Origin: Hymenobacter mellowenesis
GTDB lineage: Bacteria; Bacteroidota; Bacteroidia; Cytophagales; Hymenobacteraceae
Direction: 5' to 3'
Length of the DNA stretch: 64,000 nucleotides
Assembly (NCBI RefSeq): GCF_030581005.1
Contig: NZ_JAUQSX010000009.1
Coordinates: 221,530 to 285,529, forward strand
Below the pieces are notes generated by a model. It made no database searches. It was not told the origin of the DNA and was given only the letters and a program-made list of their open reading frames with translations. Of this stretch, positions 51,188 through 62,164 are shown one piece after another. Position 1 is the stretch's first letter. Every line of letters begins with the position of its first letter. The translations under genes were made by a program, and so were the position numbers.

Positions 51188-52636
51188 TTATTGCCAGCCG
51201 CCGCCCAGGGCGCGGTACACGTTCACCGAGGCGTTAAGTTGCTGCATGCGGGTCTCGATGAGGTCGAACTTCGACTCCAAAGCGTCGCGCTGGGTGAAGA
51301 GGACTTCCGTGTAGTCGGCGCGGGCGTAGCGGAAGAGGCTGTTGGAAATGTCCACCGACTGATTGAGGGCGGCTACCTCCTTGGCTTTCGCGTCGTAGCT
51401 CTTGGCCAGGTTGCTGATGTTGGCCACCTGGTTCGATACCTCGATGTAGGCGTTCAGCACTGTTTTCTCATACTGGTACACGGCCTGCGTTTGGGCGGCG
51501 TTGGCGGTGTAGTAGGCCGCTTTGATGCCGTTGCGGTTGAAGAGCGGGCCGGCCAGGTCGGCGCCCAGCGCGTAGAGCATCGACTGCGGCGTGCTCACCA
51601 GCAGGCCGGGCGTGAAGGCCGCCAGCCCAACGCCGCCGGTCAGGCCCAGCGAGGGGTAGAAGTTGGCCCGGGCCACCTGCACGTCGACTTTGGCGGCGGC
51701 CAGCTGCTGCTCGGCCTGCCGGATGTCGGGGCGGTTGTTGAGCAGCTGCGCGGGCGAGCCCACCTGGCTGGACAGCGGTGCCAATTCGTTGAACGACTGC
51801 GTGCTGCGCGTCACCGCTTGCGGGTAGCGGCCGGCCAGGTAGTTCAGCTTGTTCTCGGTTTCGACGATGCTTTGTTGCAGTTTGAACTGCAGGGCGCGGG
51901 TGTGCTCCACCTGGGCCTCGAAGCGTTTCACGGCCAGCTCGGTGGCGCGGGCCGACTCCTTCTGCAGCCGCACCAGCTCCAGCGCGTTGCTCTGGATGCC
52001 GATGTTCTGCTGCACGATGGCCAGCTGGTTGTCGTAGGCCAGCAGCTCGTAGTAGGAGTTGGCGATTTCGGCAATCAGGTTGGTCACCATGAAGTTTTTG
52101 CCCTCCACGGTGGCCAGGTAGCGGATGGCCGCGGCCTTCTTGGCATTGCGCAGCTTGTGCCAGATATCAACCTCCCAGGTGGCGAACGCGCCCAGCTGGA
52201 AGTTGGTGAGCGGGTCGGGCGTGCGGCGGTCTTCCTTAATTTGGACCTGCTCCTCGGTGGCGCCTTGCAGGGTGTAACGGCCCACTTTCTCCACGTCGGC
52301 GCGGGCGCCCAGGCTCACGAAGGGCAGGTACTCGCCCTGGCGGGCACGGATTTCGTTCTTAGCAATCTCAATTTCCTGGAGCGTGATGTTCAGCTCCTGG
52401 TTGTTTTGCAGGGCGGTTTCGATGAGCGCCTGCAGGTTGGGGTCGGTGAAAAACTGCTTCCACTGCACGCGGGCCGTGTTGGCGCTGTCGAGCGACGCGG
52501 CGGCGGTAGCGGTGGAGTAGCTGGCCGGCACGTTGCGGCTCTCGTTCTTCACCACCAGCTCGGGCGTTTTGCAGGCCCCCACGGCGAGGGCCAGGCCGGC
52601 CGCGCCGAGGACTTGATAAATTCGTTTCTTAAGCAT
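51188..52636 (-). CDS. RND efflux outer-membrane factor, NodT/TolC family lipoprotein
   Basis: Outer-membrane channel of 482 residues for the RND pump encoded upstream. A lipobox (VGAC, Cys22) anchors it. Two outer-membrane-efflux repeats are visible: QWKQFFTDPNLQALIETALQ with EIEIAKNEIRARQGE, then NRPDIRQAEQQLAAAKVDVQ with ARANFYPSLGLTG; the protein ends with YRALGGGWQ, the family's usual C-terminus. Third gene of the operon MFP-RND-OMF, reading leftward. A decayed relative lies at 30637-31140. Confidence 0.93.
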   Translation of the reverse strand: MLKKRIYQVLGAAGLALAVGACKTPELVVKNESRNVPASYSTATAAASLDSANTARVQWKQFFTDPNLQALIETALQNNQELNITLQEIEIAKNEIRARQGEYLPFVSLGARADVEKVGRYTLQGATEEQVQIKEDRRTPDPLTNFQLGAFATWEVDIWHKLRNAKKAAAIRYLATVEGKNFMVTNLIAEIANSYYELLAYDNQLAIVQQNIGIQSNALELVRLQKESARATELAVKRFEAQVEHTRALQFKLQQSIVETENKLNYLAGRYPQAVTRSTQSFNELAPLSSQVGSPAQLLNNRPDIRQAEQQLAAAKVDVQVARANFYPSLGLTGGVGLAAFTPGLLVSTPQSMLYALGADLAGPLFNRNGIKAAYYTANAAQTQAVYQYEKTVLNAYIEVSNQVANISNLAKSYDAKAKEVAALNQSVDISNSLFRYARADYTEVLFTQRDALESKFDLIETRMQQLNASVNVYRALGGGWQ

Positions 52637-52687
52637 ACTAGGTGCGGTAAGCTTGGGCTTACCGAATTATTCAAATGATTGTATGCG

Positions 52688-52775
52688 GTAGGGGCGGGGC
52701 TTGCCCCCGCCCGGACGTTCGCGCATTTGCAACGATTCCGTTCCACGAGCGGGCGGGGGCAAGCCCCGCCCCTAC
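52688..52775. repeat. Family G palindrome between the efflux pump and channel genes
   Basis: Perfect 26-base GC-rich arms (52688-52713 and 52750-52775) with core GGGGCGGGGCTTGCCCCCGC; each arm is itself a hairpin (GGGGC...GCCCC). Single copy in this window. Placed inside the efflux operon, it could weaken expression of the channel gene relative to the pump. Confidence 0.93.
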
Positions 52776-52787
52776 ATTGTTCAGACC

Positions 52788-55700
52788 TTAAGCATAAGGC
52801 TCCATTTCTTCTAGTTGCACACGGGGCTCTACGCCTTCGAGGATGGGAGCTTCGTTCTCATCCTTAATTAGTTTGCTGTTGCCGGCCAGGGTGCCGAAGA
52901 AGTAGTACAGGCCGGGGATGATAATTACCCCGAACACGGTACCGAACAGCATGCCGCCCAGTGCCGAGCTACCAATGGTGCGGTTGCCGATGGCACCGGC
53001 GCCGGTGGCCACCACCAGCGGAATCAGGCCGGCGATGAAGGCGAACGAAGTCATCAGAATCGGGCGGAAACGGGTCTTGGCACCTTCGATGGCCGCGTCG
53101 CGGACGCTCATGCCTTCCTCGTGTTTCAGGGCCGCGAATTCGACAATCAGTACCGCGTTTTTACCCAGCAGACCGACGAGCATGACCAGGCCAACCTGGG
53201 CGTAGATGTCGTTGGCCAGGCCGAAGATTTTGATGAACAGAAACGAGCCAAACACCCCCGCCACCAGCGAGAAAATAACGGCCAACGGCAGCAGGAAACT
53301 TTCGTACTGCGCAGCCAGCACCAGGTACACGAACACCAGCACGATGAGGAAAATCACGGTCGACTCGTTGCCACGGCTCACTTCGTCTTTCGACAGGCCG
53401 CCCCAGTCGATGCCGTAGCCGTGGGGCAGGGTCTCGGCCACTTCCTGCACCGCCTTGATGGCCTCGCCCGAGCTGTAGCCTGGCGCCGCGCCGCCCCGGA
53501 TGGAGCCGGTGGGGTACATGTTGTAGCGGTTGATTTCGTTGGCGCCCTGCGACTTCACGATTTTCATGAAGGCCGAAAACGGCACCATCTCGCCCTTGTC
53601 GTTCTTGGCCCACATGTTCAGGATGTCCTCGGGCAGCTTGCGATATTCCGGCGAGGCCTGCACGAACACCTTGAAAAAGCGCTGGTACTTGATGAAACCC
53701 AGCTCGTAAGTCGAGCCCACCAGGATGCTGAGCGTATTCATGGCGTTGCCGATGCTCACGCCCTTCTGCATGGCCAGTTCGTTGTCAATCTTGAGCTCGT
53801 ACTGCGGGTAGTTGGCCGAGAAAAAGGTGAACACGCCCGCCAGCTCCTTGCGCTTTTTCAGCTTGGCAATGAACTCGTTGTTCACCCGTTCCAGGGCTTT
53901 GTAGTCGCCGGTGCTGGTTTTGTCGAGCATCTGCAGCTGGAAACCACCCGCCGCGCCGTAGCCCGGCACTGCCGGCGGCTCGAAGAATTCGATGGTCGCG
54001 CCGGGAATCTCGTGGGCCTTCTTCTCCAGCGCCTCCACAATCTCGGCAATGGATTCCTTGCGTTCCGACCACGGTTTCAAGTCAATCAAGCAAGTACCCG
54101 CGTTCGAGCCGCGACCTTCGGTCAGTACTTCGTAGCCGGCCAGCGTCGATATGTTGGCGATGCCGGGCACGTCCTTGGCCAGGTCGCGCAGGCGCTTCGA
54201 TACGGCGTTGGTTTGCTCCAGCGTGGTGCCGGGCGGCGTCTGCACAATGGCGTAAATCAGGCCCTGGTCTTCGCTCGGAATAAAGCCGGCCGGCAACCCC
54301 GCCGAGATGGCCCAGATGCCCAGCCCGAAGGCCACCAGCATCACAAACGTCACAATGCGGTTGGCCACAATGCGCTGCAGCAAACCCACATACGCATTGG
54401 TCAGCTTCTCAAAGCCGCGGTTGAACCAGTCGAAGAAGCGCTGCAGCGGCGTCTGCTTCTTGGGTTGGCCGTGGTGGTTTTTCAGAATCATGGCGCAAAG
54501 CACCGGCGTCAGCGTCAGGGCCACGAGGCCCGAAATCACGATGGCTGTGGCCATGGTAATGGAGAACTGGCGATAGAAAATGCCCACCGGGCCGCTCATG
54601 AACGACACCGGAATGAACACGGCCGTCATCATGATGGTGATGCCAATAATGGCACCGCTGATTTCCCCAACCACTTGTCGGACTGCATTATAGGGCGATA
54701 GATGCTGCTCGTCCATCTTGGCGTGCACCGCCTCAATCACCACAATGGCGTTATCGACCACAATACCAATCGAAAGCACGAGCGCAAACAGCGTAATCAT
54801 ATTGATGGTGAGCCCGAAAGCCTGCATCGCAATGAACGAGCCCACCAGCGACACCGGCACGGCCAGCGCCGGAATCAGCGTCGAGCGCCAGTCGCCGAGG
54901 AAGATGAACACCACCAACGCCACCAGAATAAAGGCGTCGCGCAGGGTGTGAATCACGTTCTCAATCGAGGCGTCGAGGAAGTTGGACACGTCGTAGGTTA
55001 TTTTGTAGTCCATGCCGGGCGGGAAGCTGCTCTTTTTCAGCTCTTCCAGCTTGGCCTTCACTTCCTTAATTACATCCGAAGCGTTCGAGCCGTAGGTCTG
55101 CTTCAGCACGATGGCCGCTGAAGGGTACTGGTTGAGGTTGGAGTAAATATCGTAGTATTCCGAGCCCAGCTCCACGTTGGCCACATCCTTCAGGTGCAGG
55201 CTTTCCCCGTTCGGGTTGGCCCTCAGAATCACGTTCTTATACTGCTCCACGTCGTTGAAGCGGCCCTGGTAGCTCAGCACGTATTCCAGCGACTGCGCAT
55301 TCTTGCCATCGGCGCGGCCGATACGGCCCGGCGAGCCAATCACGCTCTGCTCATCAAGGGACTTCATCACGTCGTCCACCGATATGTTGTAGGCGCGCAT
55401 GCGGTCGGGCTTCAGCCACACGCGCATGGCGTACTGCCGGCTCCCCAGAATGCTGGCCCGGCCAATGCCGCCGAGGCGCTGCAGCTCGGGTATCATGTTC
55501 ACGCCGGCGAAGTTGAACAGGTACTTCATGTCCGTGTTCTTGTCTTTCGAGTACAAGTTCACGTACATCAGCATGTTAGGCACCACGCGGTTCACAATCA
55601 CGCCCTCGCGCTGCACAATCAGCGGCAAGCGGTTGAGCACCTGCGCAATGCGGGTGTTCACGTTCACCACCGCCTGGTCGGGGTTGGTGCCCAGGTTGAA

Positions 55701-55979
55701 TACAATCTGGATGTTGGCCTCGCCCGCCGATACGGCGTCGGAGGTCATGTACTTCATGCCCGGCACCCCGTTTACGGCCTGCTCCAGCGGAATCAGCACC
55801 GATTCGGTCAGCACTTTGGCGCTGGCGCCGGGGTAGGAGGCGCTCACCATCACGAGCGGCGGCGAAATCTCCGGAAACTGCGACGTGGGCAGCTGCATGA
55901 TGGCCAGCCCGCCCATGAGCAGAATGGACACCGAAATAACAATGGCAAATACGGGCCTGCGAATGAATTTACTAAACAT
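52788..55979 (-). CDS. RND efflux transporter, HAE1 family (AcrB-like)
   Basis: Inner-membrane proton-driven drug exporter of 1063 residues, the usual length of AcrB-type pumps. Twelve membrane segments in the standard 1+5+1+5 pattern can be traced (first: VFAIVISVSILLMGGLAIMQ). The proton-relay Asp pair lies in the segment GIVVDNAIVVIEAV. Typical motifs GASAKVLTESVLIPLEQAVN and NVNTRIAQVLNRLP are present. Second gene of the operon. Substrate range cannot be read from sequence. Confidence 0.95.
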   Translation of the reverse strand: MFSKFIRRPVFAIVISVSILLMGGLAIMQLPTSQFPEISPPLVMVSASYPGASAKVLTESVLIPLEQAVNGVPGMKYMTSDAVSAGEANIQIVFNLGTNPDQAVVNVNTRIAQVLNRLPLIVQREGVIVNRVVPNMLMYVNLYSKDKNTDMKYLFNFAGVNMIPELQRLGGIGRASILGSRQYAMRVWLKPDRMRAYNISVDDVMKSLDEQSVIGSPGRIGRADGKNAQSLEYVLSYQGRFNDVEQYKNVILRANPNGESLHLKDVANVELGSEYYDIYSNLNQYPSAAIVLKQTYGSNASDVIKEVKAKLEELKKSSFPPGMDYKITYDVSNFLDASIENVIHTLRDAFILVALVVFIFLGDWRSTLIPALAVPVSLVGSFIAMQAFGLTINMITLFALVLSIGIVVDNAIVVIEAVHAKMDEQHLSPYNAVRQVVGEISGAIIGITIMMTAVFIPVSFMSGPVGIFYRQFSITMATAIVISGLVALTLTPVLCAMILKNHHGQPKKQTPLQRFFDWFNRGFEKLTNAYVGLLQRIVANRIVTFVMLVAFGLGIWAISAGLPAGFIPSEDQGLIYAIVQTPPGTTLEQTNAVSKRLRDLAKDVPGIANISTLAGYEVLTEGRGSNAGTCLIDLKPWSERKESIAEIVEALEKKAHEIPGATIEFFEPPAVPGYGAAGGFQLQMLDKTSTGDYKALERVNNEFIAKLKKRKELAGVFTFFSANYPQYELKIDNELAMQKGVSIGNAMNTLSILVGSTYELGFIKYQRFFKVFVQASPEYRKLPEDILNMWAKNDKGEMVPFSAFMKIVKSQGANEINRYNMYPTGSIRGGAAPGYSSGEAIKAVQEVAETLPHGYGIDWGGLSKDEVSRGNESTVIFLIVLVFVYLVLAAQYESFLLPLAVIFSLVAGVFGSFLFIKIFGLANDIYAQVGLVMLVGLLGKNAVLIVEFAALKHEEGMSVRDAAIEGAKTRFRPILMTSFAFIAGLIPLVVATGAGAIGNRTIGSSALGGMLFGTVFGVIIIPGLYYFFGTLAGNSKLIKDENEAPILEGVEPRVQLEEMEPYA

Positions 55980-56023
55980 ATTCTTCTGGCTGTGTGGATA
56001 TTATTGGTAGAGATGCCGGGCAC

Positions 56024-56100
56024 TTGTAGCGTGGACTCTGCGAGTCCGCGCATGAGCGGGATGTTCGCCCGGGCGCGGACTCGCAGAGTCCACGTTACAA
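56024..56100. repeat. Family A double-hairpin repeat between MFP and RND genes
   Basis: Left arm (56024-56051, core TTGTAGCGTGGACTCTGCGA) and right arm (56073-56100) are inverted copies with one mismatch (CACGTTAC instead of CACGCTAC). It lies between the adaptor and pump genes of the efflux operon. Confidence 0.92.
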
Positions 56101-56123
56101 CCCGCCGGGCGGCGCCCTGACGC

Positions 56124-57209
56124 TTACTCGGCGGTCACCTTCAAATTCGAGAGAACCCCCTGCGGCGCTTTGTAGTCATAGGTCACCTTGTCGCCGTCTT
56201 TCACCTTGCGCAGGCCTTCCAGGAGGATGCGGTCGTTGGGCGTAATGCCGGAGCCAATGATGTATAGGTCAGGCATTTCGGAGGCGATGCCGACTTCGCG
56301 CTGGTGCACCACGTTGTTTTTGTCGACCACGAAAACGTACTTCTTTTCGAGGATTTCGAAGGTGGCTTTCTGCGGGATGATGAGGGCGTGTTTCAGCGGC
56401 ACGGTCATAAGCACGCTGCCGGTTTCGCCGTTGCGCAACAGCCCGTCGGGGTTGGGGAAGGTGGCGCGGAAGGCGATGTTGCCGGTTTCGTTATTGAAAT
56501 CAGCCTCAATGGTTTGCACGATGCCGGTCTGGTCGAATACTTCGTTGTTGGCCATGCGCAGCTTCACGTGCGCGGCCTTGTCGTTCGACTTGGCGTGCTC
56601 CTTATAAGCCAGGTACTCGGCCTCGGGCACGTTGTAATACACCCACATTTTGCTGTTGTCCGACAGCGTCGTCAGCAGGTCGCCCTCGTCCACGAGGCTG
56701 CCCAGCCGGCCCTGGAAGTGGTCCATGATGCCGGTGAACGGCGCCTTCACCGTCGTGAACTGCAGGTGGGCCTGGGCCAGCGACACGTCGGCGTTGGCCT
56801 TGTCGTACTTGGCCTGCGACAGCGCCAGCTCGCTCTTCGACACGATGTTCTTGTCGGCCAGGTTCTTGGTGTTCTGGTATTCCATCTGCACGTAGTGCGC
56901 CTCGGCCTGCGACTTCTTCAGCTCGGCCTGGTACACGGTGGGCTTAATCTGGAACATGGTCTGGCCCTGTGCTACTTTCTGGCCTTCGTCCACGAAAATC
57001 TTCTCCAGGTAGCCCTTTTCCAGTGCCCGCAGCTCGATGCGCTGGAAGGAGTGAATCTGGGCCACGTATTCCTTTGTGATGGTGGTGTCCTTCTGCAAGG
57101 GGCTGGTGGCCACCAGCCTAATCTGCTCTTCGACTTGTTTTTTCTCTTCCTTGCAGCCGGTGGTGTAGCACAAAACGCCGCAACTCAGCAGCATGAATAC
57201 TCTTTTCAT
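56124..57209 (-). CDS. RND efflux periplasmic adaptor lipoprotein (MFP)
   Basis: Membrane-fusion protein of 361 residues that links the pump and the outer-membrane channel. A signal sequence ends in the lipobox TTGC (Cys19). Barrel-sandwich/lipoyl motifs (GYLEKIFVDEGQKVAQGQTM) flank an alpha-hairpin (SKSELALSQAKYDKANADVS), followed by a beta-barrel domain (PEAEYLAYKEHAKSN) and the membrane-proximal domain. The start at 57209 (MKRVFMLLSCG) begins the signal peptide; the upstream in-frame part is non-conserved. First gene of the operon. No TetR-type regulator adjoins it. Confidence 0.93.
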   Translation of the reverse strand: MKRVFMLLSCGVLCYTTGCKEEKKQVEEQIRLVATSPLQKDTTITKEYVAQIHSFQRIELRALEKGYLEKIFVDEGQKVAQGQTMFQIKPTVYQAELKKSQAEAHYVQMEYQNTKNLADKNIVSKSELALSQAKYDKANADVSLAQAHLQFTTVKAPFTGIMDHFQGRLGSLVDEGDLLTTLSDNSKMWVYYNVPEAEYLAYKEHAKSNDKAAHVKLRMANNEVFDQTGIVQTIEADFNNETGNIAFRATFPNPDGLLRNGETGSVLMTVPLKHALIIPQKATFEILEKKYVFVVDKNNVVHQREVGIASEMPDLYIIGSGITPNDRILLEGLRKVKDGDKVTYDYKAPQGVLSNLKVTAE

Positions 57210-57711
57210 AAGAACCTGGGGTAACGTGACAAGCGGGGGGTATTGCATAGAAAGCGGTAATGCGGCGGGAGACACCCGGCGGCCGGCCAAACCCAGAATG
57301 CAGTGGGGGAAGCCCGCGACGCTGGGCGCGGCCGGCAGATGGGTAGGGCCGGGCTAACCGGTTTGGGGATTATTCATACTTCACGAAAGGCGCCGCTCAA
57401 CTAGCAGAACGCCCTTGGCCATCAGCAACCTGCCGGGGCCAAACCAAGCCAAAAGCGCGCATCGCAGGGTGGGAGGGGCGAGGCCGCGCGGCCTGGGTCA
57501 TGGGGTGACAATACAAACTTCCCCCCGATGGCATGAAGCGGAAATGAAGGTTTATGAAGATGAATTTTTATTTTCCGGCCCGCATCTGCCGCGTCCAGAG
57601 GCACTTTTGGGGCTGGGGGCGGGGCGGGTTGGTGAAGCTGGATGCTGCTTTATGAAGCCCCCGAAACGCCAGCGGCTTGCTTGGTGTTACCCAATTAGCT
57701 AACTTCGTGAA
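57210..57711. other. 502-base non-coding stretch upstream of the efflux operon and HigBA
   Basis: No convincing gene, RNA or long palindrome was seen. The interval should contain the efflux-operon promoter (minus strand) and, close to 57700, a TAACTTCG stretch that weakly resembles a -7 box for the toxin-antitoxin pair. Short open frames in both strands lack any recognisable features. Confidence 0.5.
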
Positions 57712-58077
57712 GTGAGTGATTTCAACGGCCAAATCCGCAGTCTCAAAATTTACGGGGATGAATTCTGGACTTTTTACAACAAGCAAAACCAGAAAATTCA
57801 GGACCGTATCCTGTGGACCTTTCGCTTAATCCGCGAAATCCCGGTGGTGCCCGAGAAGTACCTCAAGCATCTCACCGGCACCGTTGGCCTCTACGAAATC
57901 CGGGTTAGCGCCGGCAGCGACATCTTTCGCATATTCTGCTTCTTCGATGAGGGCCGGCTGGTTATCGTGCTGAATTGTTTCCAGAAGAAAACCCAGAAAA
58001 CGCCTCCCAACGAAATCGAACGTGCCGAACGACTTAGAAAACAATACTATGAAGACAAAGCAAAACAAGCTGGTTGA
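57712..58077 (+). CDS. higB: HigB/RelE-type toxin
   Basis: Putative ribosome-dependent mRNA-cleaving toxin of 121 residues with the Gp49/HigB-like core: KYLKHLTGTVGLYEIRVSAG and FRIFCFFDEGRLVIVLNCF, then KTQKTPPNEIERAERLRKQY. The start is a GTG at 57712. It precedes and overlaps the antitoxin gene by 29 bases, the inverted toxin-first order that defines HigBA systems. The basic and aromatic residues needed by the family are in place, so it is probably active. Slightly lower GC than the housekeeping genes. Confidence 0.88.
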   Translation: MSDFNGQIRSLKIYGDEFWTFYNKQNQKIQDRILWTFRLIREIPVVPEKYLKHLTGTVGLYEIRVSAGSDIFRIFCFFDEGRLVIVLNCFQKKTQKTPPNEIERAERLRKQYYEDKAKQAG

Positions 58078-58351
58078 CCTCGACGATTTCATCGACAACC
58101 AATATGGTGCCCGTGGCACCGCCGCCCGCGAAACCTTTGAGGAAGGCTACGAAGCCTTCAAGCTAGGCGCGATGCTCCAAGAAATGCGCAAGGAAAACAA
58201 CATGACGCAGGAGCAACTGGCTGCCAAATGCGGCACGACGAAAACGTACATCTCCCGCATCGAAAATAACGCCAGCGACATTCGCCTCTCCACGCTTATG
58301 CGGATTGTGTGGGAGGGATTTGGTAAGCATTTGAAGCTGACGGTGGATTAA
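58049..58351 (+). CDS. higA: HigA antitoxin, XRE-type helix-turn-helix
   Basis: Antitoxin of 100 residues. The C-terminal part is a Cro/C1-type helix-turn-helix (LGAMLQEMRKENNMTQEQLA, KCGTTKTYISRIENN, SDIRLSTLMRIV), the N-terminal 40 residues are charged and probably bind the toxin. The ATG at 58049 is preferred over the upstream GTG at 58022. It overlaps higB, so both are co-translated; the antitoxin should repress its own promoter near 57700. Confidence 0.9.
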   Translation: MKTKQNKLVDLDDFIDNQYGARGTAARETFEEGYEAFKLGAMLQEMRKENNMTQEQLAAKCGTTKTYISRIENNASDIRLSTLMRIVWEGFGKHLKLTVD

Positions 58352-58416
58352 CTCTGAAATTCAGCCAAATTGCTATCAATCAAAAGTATATTTCTACTTT
58401 GCTAGAAATTTCACAA

Positions 58417-58430
58417 CACACACACACACA
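58417..58430 (+). repeat. CA dinucleotide microsatellite, seven copies
   Basis: CA repeated seven times ends six bases before the ATG at 58437, within the leader of the low-GC gene. It could change spacing of the translation start if its length varies. Confidence 0.85.
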
Positions 58431-58436
58431 AATTTT

Positions 58437-59489
58437 ATGAATATGGAAAGCTCTACACTTACTATCGGACAAATAATTGACGCTCTGAGTATAGAAATTT
58501 TTGATAAAAATACTAAAGACTCATTTCTGCAGCGTTGTATTCAACGAGAGAATGGAATAAAACAGTATATTGATATATGCGGAGTGATTATGAGCCAATT
58601 GATAGACAAGCCAGGGCTCACATATAAAGAATTAAGCTATTGGAAAAAGGCTAAAGTCAAGGAATGCATGCATAATCTTGTGGAATACACTGCGGAATTG
58701 GTAGGTGAGCTTGATAAAGAAAAAATTGAAGCATATTGTAAGAAAATTACGGGTCCATTTTCCTTCCTGCAGGATGGTGCGTTTATGCCCGATTTTACTT
58801 TGTTAATGCTTAATTCATATTATGGTGCGATTTATACTGATGTATATTGGATTGCAGATTTAACAGTGTATGAAGTGATGGAGATTTCAGGCGGAAAATT
58901 TAATCTTGATGAATTAGGTAAAAAGACTCCTGATAAAATTGACCATATAAAATCAATATTACTTACAAATTCTAAAGTATTTGAGAACTATAAGCCTCAT
59001 ATAGATTCTGTTAATGAAGCTATAAGCTGCTATGATAAAAAATTTAGTAAGGCATTTAATTTGCTTCTCTTAACAGGTATTGAAGGCCTAACTAGGGCAT
59101 TAGGACGATACCTAGTGAATAAGCAAGGATTGGAAATAGATTCGGATTCGGACGATTATAATTCCCTGGATTCATTTTTAAGAAAGATTCCTTGGAAAGA
59201 GGAGCTTAAGATATCAAAAACAAGACTAAGTTTATTAACCAATAGCTACAAAAGAGTCAATTACAATGACCCGCTTGTTGTCCGTGGCAACCCTTTTGAA
59301 AGTGTAAGTATAAATTTAAAAGTAAGGCTTGACTTTTTGAGACGAAGGTTCAAAGAGAATAGGGACTTAATACTACACGGACAGGAAACAGAATACAATA
59401 AGTCCTACAACGGATTTATAAACTTGTCAGCATTGCTAGAAGTACTTGAGACAATAATTGAGTGTCATCTTATTCACGATAAGGACTGA
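58437..59489 (+). CDS. Low-GC hypothetical protein with a C-terminal HEPN-like RxxxxH motif
   Basis: Unrecognised 350-residue helical protein. Near the C-terminus, RRRFKENRDLILHGQETEY contains an R-x4-H motif (Arg309 to His314 followed by Gly), as in HEPN ribonuclease domains of abortive-infection and apea-type proteins. Conserved-looking helices (LGELDKEKIEAYCKKI, LLLTGIEGLTRALGRYL) surround it. Composition is strongly AT-rich and unlike its neighbours. It follows HigBA on the same strand after 85 bases that include a CA microsatellite, and ends at a bidirectional terminator. A role in defence against phage is inferred, not shown. Start at 58437; ATG at 58443 is an alternative. Confidence 0.7.
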   Translation: MNMESSTLTIGQIIDALSIEIFDKNTKDSFLQRCIQRENGIKQYIDICGVIMSQLIDKPGLTYKELSYWKKAKVKECMHNLVEYTAELVGELDKEKIEAYCKKITGPFSFLQDGAFMPDFTLLMLNSYYGAIYTDVYWIADLTVYEVMEISGGKFNLDELGKKTPDKIDHIKSILLTNSKVFENYKPHIDSVNEAISCYDKKFSKAFNLLLLTGIEGLTRALGRYLVNKQGLEIDSDSDDYNSLDSFLRKIPWKEELKISKTRLSLLTNSYKRVNYNDPLVVRGNPFESVSINLKVRLDFLRRRFKENRDLILHGQETEYNKSYNGFINLSALLEVLETIIECHLIHDKD

Positions 59490-59507
59490 CTAATGAGTTA
59501 AAACATC

Positions 59508-59551
59508 AAAAGAAACGCCCCGCAACGAATTCGTTACGGGGCGTTTCTTTT
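59508..59551. terminator. Bidirectional terminator between the HEPN-like gene and katG
   Basis: AAAAGAAACGCCCCGCAACG and its complement meet at GAATTC with one mismatch, flanked by A and T runs, between convergent genes. The stem ACGCCCCGCAAC is the same as at 51113-51126. Confidence 0.93.
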
Positions 59552-59603
59552 GAGGCTTCAGCTACTTGCGCACCTTGCGGGGCGGAAGCGCTGGCGGGTG
59601 GTA

Positions 59604-61862
<2,259 letters not shown>

Positions 61863-61994
61863 CTTGAAAGTGGTTTTGGTGGTCGGCCTTGTAAATGGCC
61901 GGGTGAATTAAAAAGTTTGCGGACTTGCTTGGGAAGCCGTTTTGAGGGGCTGAAGCAGGGAGTAAATGAAGCAGTTTAGAAAGTCAACTTTGGC

Positions 61995-62093
61995 CGTCAT
62001 GCAGAGCGCAGCGAAGCATCTCGCGTGCTTCAGCTAAATCCTGCGATTGGTTTACTACCACAAGCGAGATGCTTCGCTGCGCTCTGCATGACG
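61995..62093. repeat. Family B palindrome in the katG-oxyR intergenic region
   Basis: Perfect 30-base arms (CGTCATGCAGAGCGCAGCGA... from 61995 and complement to 62093) of the GCAGAGCGCAGCGAAGC sub-type. It sits about 130 bases upstream of katG and 140 bases upstream of oxyR, between the two divergent promoters. The rest of the 371-base gap has no other gene. Confidence 0.93.
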
Positions 62094-62164
62094 TTCTTTC
62101 TGTTTTTGGCGGCTTTATAAACAGCTTTAACAGCAGCTTTGCACAAAGCTACTTGGTGTAAATG

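Noticed and set aside
53121..54701. Plus-strand open frame of about 525 codons opposite the RND pump gene
   Set aside because: It is antisense to a highly conserved transporter; the predicted product is His/Gln-rich without motifs.
57415..57702. Small plus-strand frame of 95 codons before higB
   Set aside because: No start context, low complexity and no resemblance to known proteins; the region is better seen as promoter space.
57712..59489. HigBA region considered as part of a prophage
   Set aside because: No integrase, capsid, terminase or attachment-site repeat was seen nearby.
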